DNA of 58,418 bases, from assembly GCA_021781455.1 (NCBI GenBank), contig JAJXWV010000031.1, forward strand, positions 1 through 58,418. The letters are read 5' to 3'. Every line of letters starts with the position of its first letter. Within the stretch, counting starts at the first letter, position 1. The notes beneath the pieces were generated by a model. It saw only the letters and a list, made by a program, of their open reading frames with translations, searched no databases and was not told where the DNA came from. The position numbers were made by a program, and so were the translations under genes. This DNA is from Acidobacteriota bacterium. Its GTDB lineage: Bacteria > Acidobacteriota > Thermoanaerobaculia > Gp7-AA8. This document shows, piece after piece, positions 34,043-43,500 of the stretch.

Positions 34043-34170
34043 CTCGTCATCCCGCGCGTGAGCGAGGGATGTGGGAGGAGCGGTGCTCAAAAACGGACCC
34101 ATCGACCCGCCGCACGCCCGCGCTACGGGCGCACTTTGAGCGCCGCCCACCCGCCCAGATCCCTCGCTCG
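34043..34170. repeat. Dispersed CTCGCTC-type repeat, inverted copy plus broken copy
   Basis: 34043-34077 is an inverted copy of the unit CCC-RATCCCTCGCTCRCGC-TCGGGATGAC seen whole at 35248-35294 and 44856-44905. At 34141-34170 a direct copy stops after CCCTCGCTCG, exactly where GH20 coding sequence begins. Between them lies sequence without a gene. Confidence 0.6.
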
Positions 34171-35036
34171 AGTACGCCCGCCAGCGGCACATCACAATCG
34201 TTCCGGAGGTCGAGATGCCGGGCCACGCCCAGGCCGCGATCGCCGCCTATCCCGAGTTAGGCGTGACCGGGCAGCCGCTGGAAGTCTGGACGCAGTGGGG
34301 CGTCAACCCGAACATCTTCAATCCCAGCGAGAAGACGATCCTCTTTCTGCAGAACGTCCTCACCGAGGTTCTCGAGCTCTTCCCCGGGAAGTTCATCCAC
34401 GTCGGCGGCGACGAGGCCATCAAGGACGAGTGGAAGGCGAGTCCGGAGGTGCAGGCGCGGATCAAGGAGCTCGGCCTCAAGGACGAGCGTGAGATGCAGA
34501 GCTACTTCACGCACCGCATGGACGCGTTCCTGGCCGCGAAAGGACGACGCCTCTTCGGATGGGACGAGATCCTGGAAGGCGGCCTCGCGCCCGGCGCGAC
34601 CGTCATGTCGTGGCGCGGCATCGAGGGCGGCATCACCGCGGCGAAGGCCGGGCACGACGTGGTCATGTCTCCCACCACGAACGCCTACCTCGATTACGCG
34701 CAATCACAGGACCCGGGCGAGCTGCCCGGCATCGGAGGCAACCTGCCGCTGGACGTGGTCTACGGATTCGAGCCGGTTCCCGCCGCACTGACTGCCGAAG
34801 AAGCGCGCCACATCCTCGGCGCGCAGGCGAACATCTGGACCGAGTACATCGCCTCGCTCGGGCACATCGAGTACATGGCCTTCCCTCGCCTGGCGGCGAT
34901 GGCGGAGGTCGGCTGGACGGCCCCCGGCCGCAAGAATTACGACGACTTCGTCGCGCGCATCCTCGTCCACGAGCAGCGCCTGCAGAGCACGGGCGTCAAC
35001 TACAGGGCGATCAAGAGACCGCCTGGCAAGGCGTGA
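34164..35036 (+). pseudogene. GH20 beta-N-acetylhexosaminidase lacking its N-terminal half
   Basis: The frame begins in a dispersed repeat and at once encodes EYARQRHITIVPEVEMPGHA, the GH20 barrel strand. The catalytic Asp-Glu pair is in FIHVGGDEAI. Later barrel parts (LFGWDEILEGG, VVMSPTTNAYLDYAQ, ILGAQANIWTEY, FPRLAAMAEVGWT) and the normal C-terminus are present. A complete enzyme needs some 250 more N-terminal residues. An internal ATG at 34215 would give 273 residues without the first barrel strands, so activity is unlikely. GH20 enzymes remove terminal GlcNAc/GalNAc. Confidence 0.85.
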
Positions 35037-35085
35037 AGGACGCGCTGCCTAACGACCTGCCATCCCAATGGCCTTGTCAACCGGT

Positions 35086-35294
35086 CTCGCCCCCTCATCC
35101 GCCTTCGGCACCTTCTCCCCCGCGTCGATCCTCGCAGAAAGTGCCACCGCGAACATCAAAGCGGGAGAGAAGGTGCCGAAGGGATGAGGGGGTCTCCTTC
35201 GGAACGAGAACGAACACACGCCCGCCCGCAGGATCTTGTGCATTCGTGCGCCGCCCGACCGCCCAGATCCCTCGCTCGCGCTCGGGATGACGAG
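35086..35294. repeat. Dispersed repeats between GH20 and the GGDEF-EAL gene
   Basis: CCCCTCATCCGCCTTCGGCA and CCTTCTCCCCCGC (35087-35122) return inverted as GCGGGAGAGAAGGTGCCGAA and GGGATGAGGGGG (35161-35192). The unit matches the one at 58349-58398. The CCCAGATCCCTCGCTCGCGC unit follows at 35248-35294. No gene fits this gap. Confidence 0.65.
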
Positions 35295-35302
35295 TCACGG
35301 CA

Positions 35303-38300
35303 CTACGAGGCGGGGATTGGTTTCACGGCCGGCAGCGGCATGGCGTTCATCATCAGCTGCCTGAAGCTCTCGGGAGCGACGGCCGGGCTGAAGTAGAAGC
35401 CTTGTGCCTCCTGACATCGTTGGCGTTTGAGAAACTCGAGCTGCTCGCGCGTCTCGACACCTTCGGCGACGACGCGCAGGCCGACCGTGTGGCTCACGTC
35501 GATGATGGCGGTGGCAATGGCTGCGTCGCTCGATACTCTCGCCACCCCGTCGATGAGGCGCCGGTCGATCTTGACTGCGTTCATCGGCAACACCTGCAGA
35601 TAGCGGAGGGACGAGTAGTCGCTGACGAAATCGTCGACGGCCACCGACACGCCGATCTCGCGCAGGAAATTGAACGTCTCGATGGTCACGTCGACGTGGT
35701 GCATGGCCGCAGCCTCGGTGATCTCGAGCTCCAGCAGCGACGGATCAATCCCGCAGGTATCGATGGCGCGCTGAACCACCGCGGCGAGGTCTCGCTGCGC
35801 AAACTGCCGGGCGGAGATGTTCACAGCCATCCGCGGCGGAGCCACTCCGGCATCGCACCACTGGCGGAGCTGGCGACAGGCCGTGAACAGCACCCATTCG
35901 CCGAGCGGCAGGATCAGCCGCGTGTCTTCGGCGAGTGGAATGAAGTCGGCGGCCACGACGACGCCACGCTCCGGATCGTTCCAGCGGACCAGCGCTTCGG
36001 CGCCCGTGATGAGGCCGGTGTCGACCGACACCTGTGGCTGATAAGCGAGCGCCAGCTCGTCGCCGGCCATGGCCTTGCTCAGGCGGGACTGCATCGACAC
36101 GCGCTCCATGTCGCGCGTCTTCATCTGCTCGGTGCAGAGCTGATAGGTGTTCCGACCCGCTTCCTTGGCGCGGTACATGGCGTTATCGGCATTGCGGAGC
36201 AGCGTGTCGATGTCTCCGCCGTCGTACGGGTAGACCGCGACGCCCACGCTGACCGAGACCTCCATGGTCGTCGTGCCGACGGTGGCCGGCTCGGCCACGC
36301 GCTCGAGGATCTTCTCGGCCACACGCGCGGCGTCCTCGGGCTGACGCAGATCCGTGAGGACGACGGTGAACTCGTCGCCGCCCAGGCGTGCCACCGTATC
36401 GGTCTGCCGAACACAGCTCCGCAGGCGCTGCGCCGTTTCGACCAGCAGGCCGTCGGCGATGCTGTGTCCGAAGGTGTCGTTGATGGTCTTGAAGCGGTCC
36501 AGATCGATGAACAGCACCGCGAGGTTCCCGCGGGCGCGTTTCGCCGACAGGAGGCTGAGCTCCAGGCGATCGACGAACAGGCGCCGGTTCGGCAGCTGCG
36601 TCAGCGCGTCATGGTAGGCGTGGAACTCGATCTGCTCCTCGGCGCGCTTCCGATCGCTGATGTCGACGGCGGTCATGTGCAGGAGGGCCCGATCGCCGCG
36701 GCCGAGAAGCGAGACGTTGGCCAGCGCGGAGACGCGCTCGCCGTCGCGCCGTTTCAGCTCGATCTCCAGACCGCGCAGGGTGGGAGTGTCGTCGAGGTTG
36801 CGCCGGATCTTCTCCGCTGCTCCGGCGCGCGCGAACACGTCGTCGAGATTGTGGTTCGTCAGCTCGTCGGCCGAATAGCCGACCATCTCCGCGAACGTCG
36901 AATTGCAGTCCACCACCCGACCGGCAATCGTCGCCACGCAGACTCCCGCGGCGTTCTGTTCGAACAGCAGCCGGTACCGTGCCTCGGAATCGCGCAGGGC
37001 TTCCTCGGCGACCAGCCGCGCCGTCACATCGCGGAAGCTCCACACGCGCAGCGGCGCGTCGTCGAGGTAACGGCCGATGGAGTACTGCTCGAAGCGGCGG
37101 CCATCCTTCAACTCGAGCAGGTGGAAACTCTCCGCTTCGGGATGGACGTGGAGTGTCTCCAGACTGCGCAGAAACTCGGCGGGATCGGCCAGCTGTTCGA
37201 CCAGCAGCCCGACCACATCGTGAGACTCGTCCTGCTCCATCAGCTCGGTCGGAATGCCCCACATGTCGGCGAAGCGCTGGTTCCAGGTGAGGACCCTCCC
37301 CTCCTGGCCCATGACCAGAATGCCGTCGGCCGTGGAGTCGAGTGTCGACTGCAGGAGCGTCACGGCGCGCCGCGCCTCCCATTCGTAACGCTTCCGGTCG
37401 CGCAGATCGCGCCCGATGAGCACGGCGCCCGTAACCTCTCCCTGATGGGTCACGGGCGATTGCGAGAGCGTCAGCTCGATGGGCTGGCCGGCTTTGGTCC
37501 GGAACAGGTACTCGCGATCGCGGACCCACCGGCCTCGCAGCGTGGCCTCGTTCCCATCGGTCGGAACCATGAGCTCCTCGAGTGGCCGGCCGACGATGTC
37601 CTCCCGGGTATATCCGAGGAAGGTGCACGCGGCATTGTTCGCGAACTGGATCCTGCCGTCGCGGTCGCTCACCAGAAGAAGGTCCCTCATCGTGCCGATG
37701 ATCTCGTTCGCCGCGAGCGATGGAGTGATCGGCACCAGCCCGAGTCTCGCGACCGTGTAGATGGTTACTGCCGTATACCCGAGCAGCGCCGCCCAGCCGA
37801 ACGGGTAAATGGAGACACCGTATACCGGCAGGTAATCGACGACGGCCAGGTAGCCAATGCCCAGTGCAATCGCGAAAAGGCGGATCCGCTCGCGGTCAGT
37901 CCCTTTCGAGCTCGGGTAGGCGCGAACGATCTCGACGGCGGCCGCAATCAGCAGGCCTGCAAAAAACAGCAGGTAGGGCACGCTCGCGGCCACGTTGTAG
38001 GCGGGATAGAAGCCCCACCAGAACCGCCGCACGCCCGTAACGAGGTAATCGGTGGTGAGGGTCAGGATTCCGAACTGCGCGGCGACCAGCCAGGCAAGCC
38101 ACGAGACAATCCGGCGTCGATCGGCGATGCGAAGAATACTCGTGACGAACTCGTAGACGGCCGGGGCGAGAAGAGGCACAAAGGCGTAGCCGACCCTGGC
38201 CCAGAAAAGCGCAGTACGGGCGTCGACGGCCAGGAACATGAACACGAACGAAACCTGCCACGCCGCGGCCACACTGGCCATGGCGAGTATGGCCACACTG

Positions 38301-38416
38301 ATCCGCGAGAAACGCGTCAGCACGATCCAGATCGCGAACAGCAGCACCACGGCCGCCGTGACAGCCGGTGCGATCGCGAACGGCGAGAACTGATACGCCG
38401 GATGAGCGAGAACCAT
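35303..38416 (-). CDS. 7TM-PAS-GGDEF-EAL cyclic-di-GMP protein
   Basis: A protein of 1,037 residues from the ATG at 38416, chosen because seven membrane helices start at once (about 10-220; 7TM-HisKA-N-like sensor region). Three PAS domains follow (about 235-600; for example LLVSDRDGRIQFANNAACTF). The cyclase domain has ARLGGDEF and an RQTD inhibitory I-site five residues before it, both intact. The EAL domain keeps EALVRW, NISARQF, LELEITE, the DD pair and AEGVE, but loop 6 reads DDFVSDYSSL instead of DDFGTGYSSL. Synthesis and breakdown of cyclic-di-GMP are both possible; the altered loop may weaken the phosphodiesterase. Confidence 0.9.
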   Translation of the reverse strand: MVLAHPAYQFSPFAIAPAVTAAVVLLFAIWIVLTRFSRISVAILAMASVAAAWQVSFVFMFLAVDARTALFWARVGYAFVPLLAPAVYEFVTSILRIADRRRIVSWLAWLVAAQFGILTLTTDYLVTGVRRFWWGFYPAYNVAASVPYLLFFAGLLIAAAVEIVRAYPSSKGTDRERIRLFAIALGIGYLAVVDYLPVYGVSIYPFGWAALLGYTAVTIYTVARLGLVPITPSLAANEIIGTMRDLLLVSDRDGRIQFANNAACTFLGYTREDIVGRPLEELMVPTDGNEATLRGRWVRDREYLFRTKAGQPIELTLSQSPVTHQGEVTGAVLIGRDLRDRKRYEWEARRAVTLLQSTLDSTADGILVMGQEGRVLTWNQRFADMWGIPTELMEQDESHDVVGLLVEQLADPAEFLRSLETLHVHPEAESFHLLELKDGRRFEQYSIGRYLDDAPLRVWSFRDVTARLVAEEALRDSEARYRLLFEQNAAGVCVATIAGRVVDCNSTFAEMVGYSADELTNHNLDDVFARAGAAEKIRRNLDDTPTLRGLEIELKRRDGERVSALANVSLLGRGDRALLHMTAVDISDRKRAEEQIEFHAYHDALTQLPNRRLFVDRLELSLLSAKRARGNLAVLFIDLDRFKTINDTFGHSIADGLLVETAQRLRSCVRQTDTVARLGGDEFTVVLTDLRQPEDAARVAEKILERVAEPATVGTTTMEVSVSVGVAVYPYDGGDIDTLLRNADNAMYRAKEAGRNTYQLCTEQMKTRDMERVSMQSRLSKAMAGDELALAYQPQVSVDTGLITGAEALVRWNDPERGVVVAADFIPLAEDTRLILPLGEWVLFTACRQLRQWCDAGVAPPRMAVNISARQFAQRDLAAVVQRAIDTCGIDPSLLELEITEAAAMHHVDVTIETFNFLREIGVSVAVDDFVSDYSSLRYLQVLPMNAVKIDRRLIDGVARVSSDAAIATAIIDVSHTVGLRVVAEGVETREQLEFLKRQRCQEAQGFYFSPAVAPESFRQLMMNAMPLPAVKPIPAS

Positions 38417-38849
38417 ATTCTTTCTTGTGAACCTGCAGCTATTCTGGGCGCCAGAGCCAATCGCTGTCGAGCGCTGAACCGCGAAAAACATTGAGATTGT
38501 GTCAGTTCTCACTGAGACGGCTGATCGCTGCCGTGACAGTGGAGCGAATTCACGGAGCTGTCGGCCCCCAGCAACGCCGCATCGATCGAGTGTGAGTGTC
38601 CCGGCCGGCATCGCGCCGACTTTCTGTGCGCGTCTCCCATCACAAGTTACAAATGTCGAGTGAGCGCTCGATCGTATCGCCGTTGAGCGATTACAGGCAA
38701 TTTGCGCCCCAGGGCCGCTCACAATATTGACCAATCGATATACCGACGCCTCTATCCATCGATATACGCGAGCCACCCTTCAATAGGCCGCGCAACTGCC
38801 GCATTGATGGATTGTCGAGTGCCGCGTGTGCGCATACATTCCCAACATC
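38417..38849. other. Divergent intergenic region with short direct repeat
   Basis: This 433-bp gap separates the GGDEF-EAL gene (leftward) and the protease gene (rightward). CCAATCGATATACC near 38731 and CCATCGATATACG near 38755 are direct repeats about 24 bp apart, each with the palindrome ATCGAT; they could bind a regulator. I see no small gene. Confidence 0.35.
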
Positions 38850-40526
38850 ATGAGAAAAGCAGCATTGGTGTTCGGTGGACTGGCCCTGGTCGCTACGGTC
38901 GCCTTCAGTGGCGACGGAAACATCCATCGGAGTGCGCGCCACATTCCTGGTCGGTATGTGGTGGTGCTCGAACCCGGCGCCGATATGACGTCGGTCGCAG
39001 GCACCGCGCGCAGTCTCAAGAGTGCCCATGTCCGGCAGACATACCATCATGGGCTCAAGGGATTCGCGCTCGATGCCAGCGATGGCGACGCCCAGGCGCT
39101 CGCTCGCGACTCACGCGTGAAGTTCGTGGAAGAAGACTCCACGGTTTCCGCGGCTGCGACGCCATGGGGCCTCGATCGGATCGATCAGCGATTCCTCCCG
39201 CTGAACGACACGTATGTGAGCAAGGGAACCGGAGCCGGCGTGACCGCTTATGTCGTCGACACCGGGATCTTGGCGGAACACAGCGATTTCGGCGGCAGGG
39301 TGGCTGCAGGCTTCGACGCCGTCGGCGACGGCGGCGGCACGGCCGACTGCAACGGTCATGGGACGCACGTGGCCGGCGTGATCGGCGGCGCAAGCCATGG
39401 CGTGGCCAGCTCCGTCACTCTCGTTCCTGTGCGCGTCCTCGATTGCACCGGATCGGGCAGCCTATCCGCTATCCTCGCCGGCCTCGATTGGGTGCTTCAG
39501 GATCATGCCCAGTCCGGGCGTCCGGCGGTCGTGAACATGAGCATCAACGGCAACGCCTCATCAGCACTCGACGCGGAAGTCAACAGCCTGCTCGCCGCCG
39601 GCCTGACCACGGTCGTCGCTGCGGGGAACAACAACGCCGATGCGTGTACGACTTCGCCGGCCAGGGTGCCCGGCGCGCTCACGGTCGGAGCGACCGACGA
39701 GCTGGACAGCCGCGCGCCGTGGTCGAACTACGGCGCATGTGTCGACCTCTTTGCACCGGGATCCAACATCGTCTCGGACTGGTATACCAGCCCGACGGCT
39801 ACAGCGGTATCCAGCGGTACTTCGGAGTCGGCGCCATTCGTCTCCGGAGCCGCTGCTCTCGTTCTCGAGCAGTATCCGACCGCCTCGCCGAGCGTCGTTT
39901 CGCAGACGATCGTCTCTCAAGGCACACAGGACGTGCTCAGTGGAGTCGGCCTCACCTCGCCCAATGTTCTTCTGTTTTCTCTGATCAACACGCTCGACAC
40001 GACCGGAAGCGCTTCCCAGCTTCTGTCCGATCCGGGCTTCGATTACGGCACCACGTTCTGGGCATCGGACATCTGTTCCCCGACCAATCCCATCGGTTGC
40101 GCTCCCTTCGACCTCAGCGGAAGCAGCGACTATTACGGTGCAAGCCTGCCCCCGCGGCAGGGGAACACTCACAAAGCCGCGCTGGGTGGACCAACCCGGA
40201 GTGGGCATCTGATCTCCGAAGCCGTAACGGTTCCCGCAGACACGCGCATGGCGAAGCTGAGCCTCTACCTCTGGATCGTCACGAAGGACAAGAAGTCCTC
40301 GGCGGACGATCTGATCAAGGTCGAGATTCGGGATAACGCCGGCAACGTGCTCGAGACGCTGGGGACATTCAGTAATCTCGACGCCTCTCCCGGCTATCTC
40401 CTCCGAAACTTCGACGCCAGTGCATACCGAGGAAAGACCATCCGTGTGGCGTTCACTGTGGCGCAGGACGCCGGAGCTCCGACGTGGTTCCTGCTCGACC
40501 AGGTACAGCTGAACATCTGGCGTTAG
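38850..40526 (+). CDS. Subtilisin-like serine protease (S8, proteinase K type) with C-terminal beta domain
   Basis: A protein of 558 residues from the ATG at 38850, which opens a signal peptide (MRKAALVFGGLALVATVAFS). An I9-type propeptide follows (about 30-100, GRYVVVLEP...FVEEDSTVSA). The catalytic triad is Asp137 (VVDTGI), His170 (NGHGTHVAG) and Ser325 (SGTSESAPF), with oxyanion Asn260 (AAGNNN). GTSESAP replaces the usual GTSMAAP. Residues 390-558 form a beta-sandwich module (AALGGPTRSGHLISE, IRVAFTVAQDAG) like those on secreted proteases. It is exported and self-activated; a general protein degrader is likely. Confidence 0.93.
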   Translation: MRKAALVFGGLALVATVAFSGDGNIHRSARHIPGRYVVVLEPGADMTSVAGTARSLKSAHVRQTYHHGLKGFALDASDGDAQALARDSRVKFVEEDSTVSAAATPWGLDRIDQRFLPLNDTYVSKGTGAGVTAYVVDTGILAEHSDFGGRVAAGFDAVGDGGGTADCNGHGTHVAGVIGGASHGVASSVTLVPVRVLDCTGSGSLSAILAGLDWVLQDHAQSGRPAVVNMSINGNASSALDAEVNSLLAAGLTTVVAAGNNNADACTTSPARVPGALTVGATDELDSRAPWSNYGACVDLFAPGSNIVSDWYTSPTATAVSSGTSESAPFVSGAAALVLEQYPTASPSVVSQTIVSQGTQDVLSGVGLTSPNVLLFSLINTLDTTGSASQLLSDPGFDYGTTFWASDICSPTNPIGCAPFDLSGSSDYYGASLPPRQGNTHKAALGGPTRSGHLISEAVTVPADTRMAKLSLYLWIVTKDKKSSADDLIKVEIRDNAGNVLETLGTFSNLDASPGYLLRNFDASAYRGKTIRVAFTVAQDAGAPTWFLLDQVQLNIWR

Positions 40527-40575
40527 GCGGCCGGCGCAAGCAATGACCACACCGAACATCGGCAGAGACGATGTC

Positions 40576-43500
40576 ATGAGATTCGCACGCTTCGGAATCA
40601 GTTTCGTGATCGCGCTCACGTTCTTGACGGGCAGCGCGTTCGCCATCGATCCGGCTCTGCCTCTCGATCAGAACGTGGTTCGCACGTGGAGCGTCGATCA
40701 GGGGCTTCCGCAAGGGACCGTTTCCGCGCTGGCGCAAACCGCCGACGGTTACGTCTGGGCTGCCACGCAGGAGGGCTTCGCACGCTTCGACGGCACCGAG
40801 TTCGTCGTATACGACAAGGCCGCGACCCGCGAGATTCGCAACAACTTGACGGTCGCGCTGTTGTCCGCCCGCGACGGCAGCCTCTACGCCGCAACCAAGG
40901 GCGGAGGGGTCGTGCACGTGGAAAGCCGGCGCATTCACACCTATGGCGTGGCGGACGGCCTGCCCAGCGACGACGTGATCGCGCTGTACCAGTCGGGTGA
41001 CGGCACCGTCTGGTTCGGAACGCAACGAGGTTTGGCCCGCCTTCAGAACGACGGCCGCATCGCCACCGTGGCCGGCTCCGAGGGCATGGTCGTCACCACG
41101 CTCACCGAAGACTGGGCCGGCCAGCTCTGGATCGGCACGATGCACGGCATCGCCACGCTGAAGGACGGACGCCTGGTCCGGCATGACAGCGACGGGTTTC
41201 CCACTGCGCAGATCCTTTCGATCCGCGTCACCCGCGACGGCAGCGTCTGGATCGGCACCCTGGGATCCGGACTTTACCGGTACCGGTCAGGCCAGTTCCG
41301 CGCATACACGGCGGCCGACGGACTACCGTCGGCCAGCATTTACGCGATTTACGAAGACAGCCACGGCACGCTGTGGATCGGCACAATGGACCACGGGGTC
41401 GGCCGTTTTCGCAACGAGCATTTCGACTTTGCCTCCGACTCGTTCGGCATCGGCAACAAGGGTGTTTCGTCGTTCCTCGAGGATCGGGAAGGCAACCTCT
41501 GGATCGGCTCGACGAACGGCCTGACTCGCGTCACGGAGGGACGAGTCCTTTCCTTCACCACGGCCGAGGGACTGCTCGCCGACAAGGTGCGAACGGTCAA
41601 CGCCGATTCGAACGGCACACTGTGGATTGGAACCGGTCGGGGCGTGCAGACGTTCGACGGCCATCACTTCGGAAAGGGCAGCGGACTGTCGAGCGACCTG
41701 GTGATGTCGACGTGGAACGGGCGCGACGGAAGCTTGTGGGTAGGCACGCTTGATCATGGACTGAATCGCATCTATCAGGGACACACGACCGTCTACGACA
41801 CGACGAACGGCCTGCTCAGCAATTTCGTGATGTCGCTGTATGAAGACCGCGGCGGCTCCATCTGGGTCGGAACGACTCGCGGGCTCCAGCACATCGTGAA
41901 CGGCACGCTTTCCCCGGAGGTCTTCAAGATTTCCGGAGAGCTGGTCGGAGCGATTTTCGAAGACCGAAACGGCGCCCTGTGGGTCGGCACGCAGGATGGA
42001 GGTCTCAACCGGATCGCCGGCGGGACCATCACGACCTTCACAAAGCAGAGCGGGCTTTCGAGTGATCAGATCTTTTCGCTTTACGAGGACACCACGGGCT
42101 CGCTGTGGGTCGGGACCGGCGGCGGCGGATTGAATCGCTACAAGAACGGCCGTTGGACGAGCATCACCACTCGCGAAGGCCTCTTCGACGACAGCGTCTT
42201 CGCCATTCTGGAAGACGGCAACGGCTTCCTCTGGATGAGCTGCAACAAGGGCATCTTCCGCGTGTCGCGGCAGCAGCTCGATGACTTTGCCGAGGGATTG
42301 CAGCGGAAGGTCCGCAGCGTCGCGTACGGGCGACCCGATGGCATGGCCAGCCGCGAGTGTAACGGTGGCACCCAGCCGGTGGCCTGGAAGACGAGCGACG
42401 GGAAGCTGTGGTTTGCCACGGTCAAGGGCGTGGCCATGATCGACCCGAACCGCGCTCGCGCCGCAACCGCCCCGCCCGTAATCATCCAGGACATCTTTGC
42501 CGATCGCCACCGGCTGGACCCGTCCGCTCCGCAGTCGCTCGCCGCGGGAACGAAGACGCTCGAGTTCCATTACACCGGAATAAACTTCGCCGCACCCGAG
42601 AAAGTTCACTATCAATACAGGCTCGAGGGATTCGACAAGGAATGGGTCGATGCAGGCATCCGGCGGCAGGTCTCGTACACGAACCTGAAACCGGGCAGCT
42701 ACCGCTTCCAGGTGCGTGCCGCAATCGACGACGGTCCATGGAGCACCGGCACGACCACGTTCCGGCAGCGCGCGTTCTTCTATCAAACCCCATGGTTCCT
42801 GGGCGCCGCAATCCTTCTGATCATCGGTTCAGTGGCCGGCGCACATCGCACGCGAGTGAGGCTGGTTCGCGCGTCGGCCGAGCGGTTCAAGCTCCTGTTC
42901 GATCGCAATCCGGCCGGTGAGTACCGGGCCAATGCCGCGGGCGGGATCCTCGACTGCAACGATGCCTGTGCCCGGATGTTCGGGTTCGCCTCGCGCGCGG
43001 AGCTGATGGCTCACGGAATCTCCGATCTGTTTTCGACCGAGACGGAGTGGCAGACCATGCTCGCGCGTCTGCGCGATCAGGGCTCGCTGAGCAGTTTCGA
43101 GACCGCCCTGCTCCGCGCCGATGGCACGGAGATCTGGGTGCTGATGAACGTCAGCATGGTCACCGACGCCAAGGGCAACGCCGTCATCGAGGCCACTCTG
43201 GTCGACATCACGGATCGCAAGCGGGTCGAGGAAGAGGTTCGATACAAGGCCCACCACGACGTCCTCACCGGGCTGCCGAACCGCGCCTTGTTCAAGGACC
43301 GTCTGACCATTGCCCTCAACTACGCGCATCGCCAGGGCAACCAGCTGGCGGTGCTGTGCCTCGATCTCGATGGATTCAACGTGGTCAATGAGGCGTTCGG
43401 CCGAGCCGGCGGAGACGATCTCCTGAAGATGGTGGCGCAACGGCTGGCCGCATGCGTGCGTGAGGAAGACTCGGTGGCTCGCGTCGGCGACGACGAGTTC

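Noticed and set aside
35402-38494. Open frame of 1,030 codons on the plus strand, opposite the 7TM-PAS-GGDEF-EAL gene
   Set aside because: Exactly antisense to a gene with many conserved motifs; the antisense protein is Arg/His/Asp-rich with no recognisable domain, a usual high-GC shadow.
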